Assembly: GCF_004793765.1 (NCBI RefSeq)
Contig: NZ_SRYM01000050.1
Span: 1-32,740 of the forward strand
Reading direction: 5' to 3'
DNA length: 32,740 nucleotides
Source of the DNA: Parabacteroides distasonis
Lineage (GTDB): Bacteria; Bacteroidota; Bacteroidia; Bacteroidales; Tannerellaceae
The notes below the pieces were generated by a model, which did no database searches, was not told the origin of the DNA, and saw nothing but the letters and a program-made list of their open reading frames with translations. The position numbers and the translations under genes are program-made. This document shows, one piece after another, positions 23,845 to 32,620 of this stretch. Position 1 is the stretch's first letter. Each line of letters starts with the position of its first letter.

Positions 23845-24849
23845 CTAGTCCACGAATCGCAACGTAAACAAGGCGGCCTCCAGCCGGCGGATCAAGTTCG
23901 CCTTTTTTGATTCCGGGGCATAGACAAAGCTTTCCGCTACGATAACCCGCCCTTTTTTCTTGTCGAGCAGGGCATGGCTGACGAACGGGCCGCCCATCTT
24001 ATCTCCTTCCATACGCCAAAGACCACGCAATACGCCGCAGTATTCGCCACGATAGGTGATCGGCTCGTAAAAAAGCTCGAAGCGCCTCTCAGTCTTCATA
24101 TAAGAATTCGGGAAAGAGCCCGGTACGTTCCGCCTCACTACAGAATCGCGCATAGCGACCAGATAATCTTCGGTAAATGCTTCTTGGGTCGTATAAGGGA
24201 AGCTATAGACTAAAATATCAGTCCGTCCCTTATTGGCATTATTCGATCCCCAAAAGAAATCCGTTGTCTCTTTATAAGTCGACATATCTTCCGGTACAAA
24301 TAACGAGATACCGAATCGGGACTTCAATTTCTCATTGATCCAACCGCTATGGCTCTTGGAAAGTCCGGTGATCCAACGCTCCCTTTCCACTCGATTGAAG
24401 TGATTGACCAACCGTCCCTCATTCAATAAAAGGAACTCCGTCAAAGCAGCGGTAGTCGGAGCATACAAAGTCACTACATTTTGCCCGCTGGCCCATTCGT
24501 CGGGACTCTCTTTAGTTCCGGCTTTCGTATACCGGTTCGGATCTACGGATACGATCAAGATATTTCGTACGTATCGTAATAAACCGGAAAAGCCCGAAGG
24601 CTCCGAATAGGTGACACGCATAGACGCTTCCGCTTGAGGCAAAGCAGGAATCGGCGCTCGCAATTGTTCTTGCAGCAACTCCCCCACCTCACCATTCCAT
24701 GCGTCTCGATCCATTACAACCACTACCTCGAAAGGCCATCCGGTAGCCCGCCGTAGCGAGGTTACCGGAGAGGACGAAACCCAATCACAAGCGGAAAGCC
24801 CCACCATTAGGCTAAGGCTAATCCATAGTAGTACAATTTGTGTTCTCAT
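23845..24849 (-). CDS. DUF4837-type lipoprotein
   Basis: A 334-residue lipoprotein: signal peptide with lipobox LSAC, the lipidated cysteine being Cys21, followed by an acidic residue that could favour surface display. The body resembles the Bacteroidetes-specific DUF4837 family (WPFEVVVVMDRDAWNGEVGELLQE near the mature N-terminus, RNILIVSVDPNRY, and repeated alpha/beta elements). No catalytic motif is recognised and no function is assigned. The gene stands alone with its own promoter box and converges on the rsmF-like gene. Confidence 0.8.
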   Translation of the reverse strand: MRTQIVLLWISLSLMVGLSACDWVSSSPVTSLRRATGWPFEVVVVMDRDAWNGEVGELLQEQLRAPIPALPQAEASMRVTYSEPSGFSGLLRYVRNILIVSVDPNRYTKAGTKESPDEWASGQNVVTLYAPTTAALTEFLLLNEGRLVNHFNRVERERWITGLSKSHSGWINEKLKSRFGISLFVPEDMSTYKETTDFFWGSNNANKGRTDILVYSFPYTTQEAFTEDYLVAMRDSVVRRNVPGSFPNSYMKTERRFELFYEPITYRGEYCGVLRGLWRMEGDKMGGPFVSHALLDKKKGRVIVAESFVYAPESKKANLIRRLEAALFTLRFVD

Positions 24850-24892
24850 AGCATTCCTAATTATTCGTTCTTAACAATTAAATCACACACCG

Positions 24893-24900
24893 CAAAAGTA
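24893..24900 (-). promoter_or_regulatory. Promoter -7 box for the DUF4837 gene
   Basis: CAAAAGTA on the plus strand is TACTTTTG on the minus strand, a perfect TAnnTTTG box 43 bases upstream of the start codon. The remainder of 24850-25046 shows no gene, and I found no clear terminator for the HTH gene upstream. Confidence 0.5.
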
Positions 24901-25046
24901 CAGGAAGGATCGTAAAGAGGGAAGAAATGGCACCGGACAAAGCAAGCGCACATCAAACAACTAATAATCACACACATAAACCATACGATGGGAGATAAAC
25001 GAATAATATTGCCGGACAATCACGACAAACAAAATAACTTTAAGCT

Positions 25047-25730
25047 TTATAATAAACGGACATAGGCATCCAAATCCGTCTTTTCATCCAAGCCTAGACG
25101 TTTTTTTAAACGGCCTTTCGATTTGGTTAACGCATCCGGAGTATTATTAAACACGGATAGTTGCTCCTTTCGGGAGAAATTCCATTTGATCAAGCAACAT
25201 ATTTCCTGCTCATGGCGGGTAATACTGTATTTATTTCTCAGATCGGTTAAGAAGTTATTAAACAGAAGATCGGTCATACCAATAATCTCAGCCCATTCCT
25301 CTTTACTTGGATTCACATGGAGAGGATCATCTTTAAGGGCACATAAAAGCTTAGGTACATCCACATCTACTTTTCTGGTAGCATTGTCCAATAAGTTATT
25401 ATCGCCGGAAAGAACAAGGATCTCTCTCTCCAACCACTCCATCTTCTGGAGATAGGCCGTCAGTTCCGTCTCGATCCGGTCATAAGCCTCCGAGCGAATG
25501 GCCAGAGAATCCCGTTCCCGCTCCAAACGTACGACTTGCTCTTGATAGGAGGCTAATTGTTGTTTATAGCGATACATATTCGCTTTATTCTGCCGAATGC
25601 GAGAACGGGCAGATTCATTTCTCTCCCGGATACGTCCCGTACGTACTCCCAACAAAAAGCTAAATACCACCGCCACGATCAAGGCTAAACAACCAGCCCC
25701 CCAATCGACAAATCTCCAGAACTCCCCCAT
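25047..25730 (-). CDS. Membrane-anchored coiled-coil protein with C-terminal LuxR-like HTH
   Basis: A 227-residue protein with one transmembrane helix at about 11-29, a long coiled coil at about 35-108 and a C-terminal region (about 165-215; SITRHEQEICCLIKWNFSRKE, then DALTKSKGRLKKRLGL) that looks like the helix-turn-helix of Bacteroidales membrane regulators. Those regulators usually carry TPR repeats outside the membrane; here there is essentially no extracytoplasmic domain. Basic residues after the helix (RTGRIRER) place the coiled coil and HTH in the cytoplasm. It begins 5 bases after the ppk1 stop codon, so the two are co-transcribed. DNA binding and any role in polyphosphate control are inference. 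Confidence 0.8.
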   Translation of the reverse strand: MGEFWRFVDWGAGCLALIVAVVFSFLLGVRTGRIRERNESARSRIRQNKANMYRYKQQLASYQEQVVRLERERDSLAIRSEAYDRIETELTAYLQKMEWLEREILVLSGDNNLLDNATRKVDVDVPKLLCALKDDPLHVNPSKEEWAEIIGMTDLLFNNFLTDLRNKYSITRHEQEICCLIKWNFSRKEQLSVFNNTPDALTKSKGRLKKRLGLDEKTDLDAYVRLL

Positions 25731-25735
25731 CCCGG

Positions 25736-27814
25736 TTACCGTATGGATTTATTTTTCAGATAATCATAGATAGCCAATTGCGAACGCACTTTTACCGGAT
25801 TGTCATCACACTTGAAATTATTACGTAACCTGGCATCCAGACGACAAGCCTTCACGTTATCGCTTAGCTGGATATTCAAGATATCGATGATTTCTCGCTT
25901 GATATCCGGATCCAAGATCGGGAAAGCTGTCTCAATGCGCCGGTTCAAGTTCCGACGCATCCAGTCCGCTGAGGTCAAGAACAGATCTTCCTGCCCATCA
26001 TTATAAAAACACCAAACCCGGGAATGCTCCAAAAACATATCTACGATACGAGTCACCCGGATGTTTGCGCTGTAAGGTTGATCCGGTACCAGACAACAAA
26101 TTCCTCGGACAATCAGATCGATCTCTACCCCCGCCTCACTGGCATGATAGAGTTCCTCGATCATATGTTGGTCATGCAGTCCGTTCATCTTTAATATGAT
26201 CCGTCCTTTTCGGCCTTCCTGCACATGCTCGATCTCCCGCCGAATCCTACGAACCAATTCCGAGACCATATTGAAACGGGCTACCAACAAATGGCAGAAA
26301 GTAGGTTCTTTCATACGCCCTTCCAAAACAGCGAATACCTTATTGATATCCGCAATAATCTCAGTGTTCGAAGTCAACAGTGCCATATCCGAATAGATCT
26401 TAGCTGTCTTCTCATTGAAATTACCAGTACTTAAATAAGCAAAATCACGCCGTTTAAATCCCTCGGACGTATCCTTCCGAAGAATGACCGCAACCTTCGC
26501 ATGCACTTTCAAACCCGGAATACTATAAATGATACGAATACCGGCCTGCTCCATACGCTCCGCCGTACTCATATTATTCTCCTCGTCAAAACGGGCTTTC
26601 AATTCCACGAATACCGTCACTTTCTTACCATTTTGGGCAGCACTGACCAGCGTATTAATCACAGCCGAATTCTCAGCCACCCGGTACTGGGTAATCTTGA
26701 TCTCATCCACCTTCGGATCAAAGGCCGCCTCCATCAAGAAGCGGATCAAATAATCGAACGACTCATAAGGGAAATGCAATAAGATATCCCGCTTCTTCAC
26801 AGCCTTGAATACCGACCCCATCTCATCGAGAAAAGGCACACGCATAGGCACAGGCGGTTGTTGCTCCAAATACTTGCCCGCCGGATTCGGTAATTTCATC
26901 AAATCCTGCAAATTATTATATCGTCCACCCAGCACCAAGTCCTCCGACGTAATACCAAAGGCATCGCAAACAAAAGCCAGAAAATCATCCGGCATCGCTT
27001 GATCATACATAAAACGGCTTAAGGCTCCGATCTTGCGCTTCTTCACCTTCTTACGGATATTCTCCACGATATTCGCCCGGCTCTCATCATCCAAATAAAT
27101 ATCCGCATCCCGGGAAATCTTGATGCTATAACAGCCATCAATAATATAACCGGGAAAAACATTCTGCAAATTCGCACGGATAATGTCGTCGATAAACATG
27201 ATATAATATTTCCCGTCATGAGGAGGCAACTCAATAAAACGGGGAACTTTCGCATAAGGAATCTTCATCAACGCATAATGATACTCGGGTACGAAGCCCG
27301 GCTCATTCATCCGCTTGCTCCGCTTAATCATACGGATTACAAGGTAAAGCCGACGATCCCGGATGAACGTACGTATATCACCGGCTTGAATCATGACCGG
27401 CGACAGGAATGGGAAAACCTCCTCATTAAAGAAATTATGGACAAACTCTTCATGGAAAGGTTCCGACTTCTCATTCTGGTATAAGTAAACATTCTGGCGA
27501 TTCAATTCCGGCAATATCTTCTCCGAGAAAATACGGTAATAGTCCCGTTGCTGGCGGTTCACCTCCCGGGTGATAGCCGCCAAGGTCTCTTCCGCCTCTG
27601 CGGCGCTCTCCTCCGAATAATTCTTTTTCATGATTACCCCCCGATGCTCCGCAACCCGGATCTCATAAAATTCTTCCAGATTCGAGGAATAGATAGAAAG
27701 GAACTTAATACGCTCATAAATAGGTAGCGTATCATCTTCCGCTTCCAGCAAGACACGGTAGTTAAACGACAACCAACTTAAGTCTCGTTTAAAATATTGA
27801 TATGAATTCTCCAT
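25736..27814 (-). CDS. ppk1: Polyphosphate kinase 1
   Basis: Ppk1 reversibly polymerises the terminal phosphate of ATP into inorganic polyphosphate. The 692-residue protein has the usual four-domain layout: an N-terminal helical domain (YFKRDLSWLSFNYRVL at 7-22, YSSNLEEFYEIRV at 42-54), a head domain, and two phospholipase-D-like catalytic domains. His438 in GLKVHAK corresponds to the autophosphorylated histidine of E. coli Ppk1. A second conserved histidine is in the C-terminal LEHSRVWCF. YLSTGNFNEKTAKIYSD is present. Length is normal. It is divergent from the phosphodiesterase gene and followed by the membrane HTH gene; no ppx is adjacent. Confidence 0.96.
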   Translation of the reverse strand: MENSYQYFKRDLSWLSFNYRVLLEAEDDTLPIYERIKFLSIYSSNLEEFYEIRVAEHRGVIMKKNYSEESAAEAEETLAAITREVNRQQRDYYRIFSEKILPELNRQNVYLYQNEKSEPFHEEFVHNFFNEEVFPFLSPVMIQAGDIRTFIRDRRLYLVIRMIKRSKRMNEPGFVPEYHYALMKIPYAKVPRFIELPPHDGKYYIMFIDDIIRANLQNVFPGYIIDGCYSIKISRDADIYLDDESRANIVENIRKKVKKRKIGALSRFMYDQAMPDDFLAFVCDAFGITSEDLVLGGRYNNLQDLMKLPNPAGKYLEQQPPVPMRVPFLDEMGSVFKAVKKRDILLHFPYESFDYLIRFLMEAAFDPKVDEIKITQYRVAENSAVINTLVSAAQNGKKVTVFVELKARFDEENNMSTAERMEQAGIRIIYSIPGLKVHAKVAVILRKDTSEGFKRRDFAYLSTGNFNEKTAKIYSDMALLTSNTEIIADINKVFAVLEGRMKEPTFCHLLVARFNMVSELVRRIRREIEHVQEGRKGRIILKMNGLHDQHMIEELYHASEAGVEIDLIVRGICCLVPDQPYSANIRVTRIVDMFLEHSRVWCFYNDGQEDLFLTSADWMRRNLNRRIETAFPILDPDIKREIIDILNIQLSDNVKACRLDARLRNNFKCDDNPVKVRSQLAIYDYLKNKSIR

Positions 27815-27872
27815 AATATTCTTATCTTAGGCGTGTAAATATAGATACTTTCGAGCAATAAAAGAAATTGTT

Positions 27873-28373
27873 ATGATTAAAGTTGGATTGCTTTCAGACA
27901 CCCATGCGTACTGGGATGACAAGTACGCTGAATATTTTAAAGATTGCGATGAAATCTGGCATGCGGGCGATATAGGTTCCGATCTTTTGGTCGCTAAATT
28001 CGAGGCATTGAAACCTTTCAGGGCCGTATACGGAAATATCGATGGACAAGTCATTCGCCTGCAATATCCTAAAGTAGCGCATTTCAAGGTAGAAGACATG
28101 AACGTTATGATGACTCATGTCGGAGGTTATCCGGGCCGCTACAATCCTGAGATCCGCAAAGAATTATACGATACACGACCGAATCTGTTCATCTCGGGAC
28201 ATTCGCATATCCTAAAAGTAGCATTCGATCGAAGTTTGAATTGTCTGCATATGAATCCCGGAGCGGCTGGTAAAAGTGGCTTTCATCAAGTACGTACCTT
28301 ATTACGTTTCATTATAGAGGGAAAAGATATCAAAGATTTAGAAGTCATAGAACTAGGAAACCGGGCATTATAA
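27873..28373 (+). CDS. YfcE/MJ0936-type metallophosphodiesterase
   Basis: A 166-residue calcineurin-like phosphoesterase. The metal-binding motifs are all visible: SDTH at 8-11, AGDIG near 33-37, GNID, THVGGYPGRYNPE and SGHSHI. Enzymes of this small YfcE/MJ0936 group are manganese-dependent phosphodiesterases acting on model substrates and sometimes 2',3'-cyclic nucleotides; the natural substrate is unclear. It is transcribed alone, divergent from ppk1 with a 58-base spacer, and ends 5 bases from the convergent membrane-protein gene. Confidence 0.9.
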   Translation: MIKVGLLSDTHAYWDDKYAEYFKDCDEIWHAGDIGSDLLVAKFEALKPFRAVYGNIDGQVIRLQYPKVAHFKVEDMNVMMTHVGGYPGRYNPEIRKELYDTRPNLFISGHSHILKVAFDRSLNCLHMNPGAAGKSGFHQVRTLLRFIIEGKDIKDLEVIELGNRAL

Positions 28374-28378
28374 GATGA

Positions 28379-29497
28379 TTAGTTACCGCAGCAGAAACTC
28401 TCGGCGAAAAGAATCGTATTTTGCAAATAAGCGAACTCATTCTCAAAATATTCGCTAAACACCCCGGAATTCAAGTTCTCCTCGATTTGTTTCGCTGTCC
28501 AAAGCTTTCCGCTACGGCGCTTACATTGATTCAACTGCTCTTCCGTGCGTAAGCAAATAACATAGAGAGATACCAAATGTTTCACCTTCTCGTTCTCAAA
28601 TGTATAACGGATCAGAAAGCGTGGAGCAATTGATTTATCTTGCGCCAAACTCCCGATAGTATTTTTGACCGTACTATCTATGCTATGTCGGAAGAGCACG
28701 TAATTATGGAACGGATAATCCATCGTATCTGGAGAGACAAACTCATCCTTACTTCGTCTCACCAGATATAACATACCATTATAAACAACGGCAATACGCA
28801 CGATTGGATGATAATATTTCTTCGGTAAAGAGCGACTCACCGAACGGGCGATACAACCGATCACCTTTCCTTTGTCGTTCAATACGGGAACCCACATTTC
28901 CTTTTTCAAACTACCTCGCATCAAGGACAAACGTATTTGCTCATAAACAATAACCAAAACACCGATCACCAATCCCAACTCCCGATATAAGAAACGTTCG
29001 GTACGCATATTCTGCATCGTTTCCGGCAAGATACTATATAGCAAGATGATGAAAAGATGCAACGTATACAAGTTCTGTACCAACTGAGCGAGGAAATAGA
29101 ATTCGTTTAAGGTAGTACGAAGCAAAGTACGTTTAAAAGAGGGATGTTTCGAATCGCGTATACGTCGTATGACCGTTCTCCTCGTGAACCCTACGATCGC
29201 TAACGCCACAACCAATAATACTTCCGAGATAAGAGGAGAGTATATAAACAACACTGGTTCAAGCTTGAGACAAAGAAATACGGAATATAAGACCAATGTG
29301 CCCGCCGATGGCAGAAGCATAAATTGATACACCTTATCCTTGCTCAACACTTGAAACAAAAAAATACAAACAAAACAGAAAGTAACCCCAATTATAAAAG
29401 ATAATAAATAAGAAAAATAGTTGTCCAAAAACATGAACAACAACAACGGCAATAAACCTATTGCCTGATTATCTATACCTTTCTTTACTCTGTTCAT
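28379..29497 (-). CDS. Membrane protein with degenerate Nudix-like C-terminal domain
   Basis: A 372-residue protein with about six predicted membrane helices (roughly 12-24, 29-51, 60-78, 83-104, 139-156, 174-189). After these comes a soluble domain at about 203-360. That domain reads like a Nudix fold (VPVLNDKGKVIGCIARS, then VRIAVVYNGMLYLVRRS, then YPFHNYVLF where the Nudix box should begin). The glutamates of a working Nudix box are missing, so it is probably a binding or regulatory module. The C-terminus is SFCCGN. It is third in a minus-strand series after the DPP-IV and lipA genes, 62 bases from lipA. No function is known to me. Confidence 0.75.
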   Translation of the reverse strand: MNRVKKGIDNQAIGLLPLLLFMFLDNYFSYLLSFIIGVTFCFVCIFLFQVLSKDKVYQFMLLPSAGTLVLYSVFLCLKLEPVLFIYSPLISEVLLVVALAIVGFTRRTVIRRIRDSKHPSFKRTLLRTTLNEFYFLAQLVQNLYTLHLFIILLYSILPETMQNMRTERFLYRELGLVIGVLVIVYEQIRLSLMRGSLKKEMWVPVLNDKGKVIGCIARSVSRSLPKKYYHPIVRIAVVYNGMLYLVRRSKDEFVSPDTMDYPFHNYVLFRHSIDSTVKNTIGSLAQDKSIAPRFLIRYTFENEKVKHLVSLYVICLRTEEQLNQCKRRSGKLWTAKQIEENLNSGVFSEYFENEFAYLQNTILFAESFCCGN

Positions 29498-29559
29498 TCC
29501 TTCCCCCCCTTAGTCCACTTTTATATTAATAACAACAAAGATTGTCAAAAGTTCATGAA

Positions 29560-30405
29560 TCATATATGCTTTTCCGCATGGTACGACGAGCGCACCAGCG
29601 GAGCGCTCTCTACTTTCTTAAAACCTTTGTTAACGGCCTGTTGTCTATAATATTCAAAGCGTTCAGGAGTCACATACTCAGAGACGGGAATATTCTTGCG
29701 AGAGGGCTGTAAATACTGCCCGATTGTTAAAACGGAAACACCCGCTCGCAAAACGTCATCCATTAATTCAAGCACCTCATCCTCAGTCTCACCCAACCCG
29801 ACCATGATACCAGTCTTGGCTACCACACCCCGCTCAGCGATTCGTCGCAAAACGGATAAGCTTACGTCATACTTAGCGGCGCTACGCACTTGCGGACTAA
29901 TACGGCGTACAGTCTCCATATTATGGGAGATAATCTCAGGCACCGCATCCACCACCTGATCAACCAGATCCAAACGTCCTTGAAAATCCGGGATTAAAAC
30001 TTCCACGGTCGTTTGAGGATTCACTTCTTTGATCGTACGGATCGTATTTACCCAATGAGAAGCACCCAAGTCTGGTAAGTCATCACGATCAACAGACGTA
30101 ATCACCGCATGCTTGAGATTCATTAAACGGATGCTCTCCGCTACATTTGCTGGCTCTTTCGGGTCTAACGGAAGAGGTTTACCCGTTAGCGTATTACAAA
30201 AACGACAAGAACGGGTACAGATCTCTCCACCGATCATGAATGTAGCTGTTCCCCGGCTCCAACATTCACCCATATTCGGGCATTTACCACTTGTGCATAT
30301 TGTGTGAAGGCAATGAGATTCAACAATACTTTTTGTCTTCGTAAATTGCTCATTTCCACCAAGCCGGATCTTCAACCAATCCGGCTTTCTTACATGCTGT
30401 GCCAT
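29560..30405 (-). CDS. lipA: Lipoyl synthase
   Basis: LipA inserts two sulfur atoms into protein-bound octanoyl groups to make lipoyl cofactors for 2-oxoacid dehydrogenases and the glycine cleavage system. The 281-residue radical-SAM enzyme shows the auxiliary-cluster cysteines Cys37, Cys42 and Cys48 (CTSGKCPNMGEC), the radical-SAM cluster cysteines Cys63, Cys67 and Cys70 (CTRSCRFC), and the C-terminal RSSYHA at 272-277 whose serine ligates the sacrificial cluster. All are intact. It begins 3 bases after the DPP-IV stop codon. The octanoyltransferase gene lipB is not in the window. Confidence 0.97.
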   Translation of the reverse strand: MAQHVRKPDWLKIRLGGNEQFTKTKSIVESHCLHTICTSGKCPNMGECWSRGTATFMIGGEICTRSCRFCNTLTGKPLPLDPKEPANVAESIRLMNLKHAVITSVDRDDLPDLGASHWVNTIRTIKEVNPQTTVEVLIPDFQGRLDLVDQVVDAVPEIISHNMETVRRISPQVRSAAKYDVSLSVLRRIAERGVVAKTGIMVGLGETEDEVLELMDDVLRAGVSVLTIGQYLQPSRKNIPVSEYVTPERFEYYRQQAVNKGFKKVESAPLVRSSYHAEKHI

Positions 30406-30408
30406 GTT

Positions 30409-32583
30409 TTACAAATTATTGAATAAGTAATTGGCCATCTTCGTATACAAATGATAACGGGTATTACCACCGTATATACTATGATTCCGATCTTTATAAA
30501 CATGCATATCGAACTGCTTACCCGCTTGAACCAAAGCCTCAGCATATTCCATTGTTTGCATAAAATGAACATTATCATCGGCGGTTCCATGAACCAACAA
30601 TAACTTGCCTTGTAAGTCTTTCACCCGGCGTAACGGAGAGGTAGCCGCATAGCCCTCGAAATTCTCTTGAGGGGTACGCATGAAACGCTCCGTATAAACG
30701 GAGTCGTAATATTTCCAGTCCGTCGGAGGAGCTACTGCGATACCCACCTTAAACGTTCCGTTTCCGGTACTCAAAGCCATCAACGTGTTATACCCTCCGA
30801 AACTCCAGCCCCAGATCGCGATGCGATCCTTATCGATATAAGGCAACTTGCCTAACGCTTGCGCAGCCTCCACTTGGTCTCTAGATTCCAGCTCGCCCAT
30901 TCTCAAATAAGTACATTTACGGAATGCCTCACCACGAGCGCCCGTACCGCGGCCATCCACGCATACCACGATAACACCGTTAGCCGCCAGATATTGCTCC
31001 CAATCAAAACCGTATTGGTCCAATACTTGCTGGGAGTTAGGACCGCTATATTGCGTCATCATCACCGGATATTTCTTCGATGGGTCAAAATCAGCGGGTT
31101 TTACGATCCAAGCGTTGAACTCATAGTCTGAAGCCGTATGCACCTTCATAAATTCCTTTTTGGCGAAAGCGTATTCCTTCAGCTTGCTTTTCAATGTGGC
31201 ATTATCGACTAGGACACGTAATTCCTTTTTGGTCTTCGTCTCATTCACCGTAATCTTCGCCGGGGTATTCGCATTGGAATAAGTATTTACGAAATAAGCG
31301 AAATTGTCACTAAAGACCGCCTTGTTCATACCCTCTTCCGTAGAGAGTTTTGTCTTCACGCCTTTCGCGTCAATCTTATAGATAGAACGGCAGATCGGGC
31401 TTTCCTCGGCAGATTCATAATAGAAAGTCTTCGTATTCTCATCTACGCCTATGAACTTCGTGACATCCCAGTTCCCTTGGGTTACCTGACGTTGCATAAC
31501 ACCTGTCGGAGAATACAAATAAATATGGGAATAACCATCTTGTTCGCTCACATAGGTAAACCCATTGTTCAAGAACTGGATGGAAGTCAACCAATCAGAA
31601 TCCACGTAGCATTTATTTTCCTCACGCAAGATCAAACGGAACACACCGCTCTTCGGATTTGCATAATACATATTGAATACATTCTGCTGGCGGTTCAATG
31701 TCATGATAGCCAACTGATCCGGATTCTGCGTGAAAGAAATGCGGGGAATATAGAAGTCGCCTTCTACCGGGACCTTCATCTCTTTCGTGTCTTTGGTGAC
31801 TATGCTATAAGAATGTACGGAGACCTTTGAATTCTTCTGCCCGGCCTTCGGATATTTATATTCGTAATACCCCGGATAAAGTCCCTCACCATACATCTGC
31901 ATAGAATATTCGGGCACCTCGGACTCATCAAAACGGACAAAGGCCAGATACTCGCTATCCGGAGACCACGCCATTAGATTTGTCACCGCAAATTCTTCCT
32001 CATACACCCAATCCGTGATGCCATTCAAAATCTTATTCAACTCACCGTCCTTGGTAACTTGTACCTCGGTATCAAAATCAAACTTACGTATCCAAATATT
32101 ATTATCCCGCACGTAAGCGCACATACGACCATCCGGCGAGAATGTCGGGATCATTTGCTTACCCTTGGCATCGGAAATAGGCTTCACGTAATTGCGGCGC
32201 ACGTCATAATCATAAACTACAGCCTTGGTAGAACGACGGTAAATAGACTCCGTATCTCTCCAAACCAAGATATGATGCCCGGTACTGCTGATTGTATATC
32301 CATCAAAATCCGTAAAGGTACATTCGCGCGCTTTACGGGCATTAAACAAGGTATCCAAAGGATTTCCCGTACGATAGGAATATTTAATGATCATACTCTT
32401 ATCGGCGCTCATGGCTGTGTAGTGTTCTCCATCCGGCAGGGATCGCATCTCTCCGATAGCCGTCACTTGACGAAATTTCCCATCGGTTATTTCTTTTAAG
32501 TCAACATGCTTGCTTCCGGTTTGCGCGGCCACACTTCCGAATACGGCCAACGAAAGCAATAAACTAAAACCTAATCGTTTCAT
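30409..32583 (-). CDS. Dipeptidyl peptidase IV (S9 family)
   Basis: A secreted serine exopeptidase that removes X-Pro or X-Ala dipeptides from peptide N-termini, probably in the periplasm. The 724-residue protein has a signal peptide (about 1-20, VAAQ), a DPP-IV beta-propeller including the double-glutamate motif YEEEFAVT that anchors the substrate amino group, and a C-terminal alpha/beta-hydrolase. The triad is Ser594 (GWSFGGY), Asp669/670 (HGTADDNVH) and His701 (DRNHSIYGG). Length is typical of bacterial DPP-IV. It heads the series DPP-IV > lipA > membrane protein and has a -7 box 29 bases upstream. Confidence 0.95.
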   Translation of the reverse strand: MKRLGFSLLLSLAVFGSVAAQTGSKHVDLKEITDGKFRQVTAIGEMRSLPDGEHYTAMSADKSMIIKYSYRTGNPLDTLFNARKARECTFTDFDGYTISSTGHHILVWRDTESIYRRSTKAVVYDYDVRRNYVKPISDAKGKQMIPTFSPDGRMCAYVRDNNIWIRKFDFDTEVQVTKDGELNKILNGITDWVYEEEFAVTNLMAWSPDSEYLAFVRFDESEVPEYSMQMYGEGLYPGYYEYKYPKAGQKNSKVSVHSYSIVTKDTKEMKVPVEGDFYIPRISFTQNPDQLAIMTLNRQQNVFNMYYANPKSGVFRLILREENKCYVDSDWLTSIQFLNNGFTYVSEQDGYSHIYLYSPTGVMQRQVTQGNWDVTKFIGVDENTKTFYYESAEESPICRSIYKIDAKGVKTKLSTEEGMNKAVFSDNFAYFVNTYSNANTPAKITVNETKTKKELRVLVDNATLKSKLKEYAFAKKEFMKVHTASDYEFNAWIVKPADFDPSKKYPVMMTQYSGPNSQQVLDQYGFDWEQYLAANGVIVVCVDGRGTGARGEAFRKCTYLRMGELESRDQVEAAQALGKLPYIDKDRIAIWGWSFGGYNTLMALSTGNGTFKVGIAVAPPTDWKYYDSVYTERFMRTPQENFEGYAATSPLRRVKDLQGKLLLVHGTADDNVHFMQTMEYAEALVQAGKQFDMHVYKDRNHSIYGGNTRYHLYTKMANYLFNNL

Positions 32584-32612
32584 TTATACTCTTATTATTT
32601 CTGTTTGAGACG

Positions 32613-32620
32613 CAAAGTTA
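32613..32620 (-). promoter_or_regulatory. Promoter -7 box for the DPP-IV gene
   Basis: CAAAGTTA on the plus strand is TAACTTTG on the minus strand, identical to the box before the mrr-like gene and 29 bases upstream of the DPP-IV start codon. No clear -33 element. The remaining bases to the window edge contain no gene I can support, only a short cysteine-rich open frame described under findings. Confidence 0.5.
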
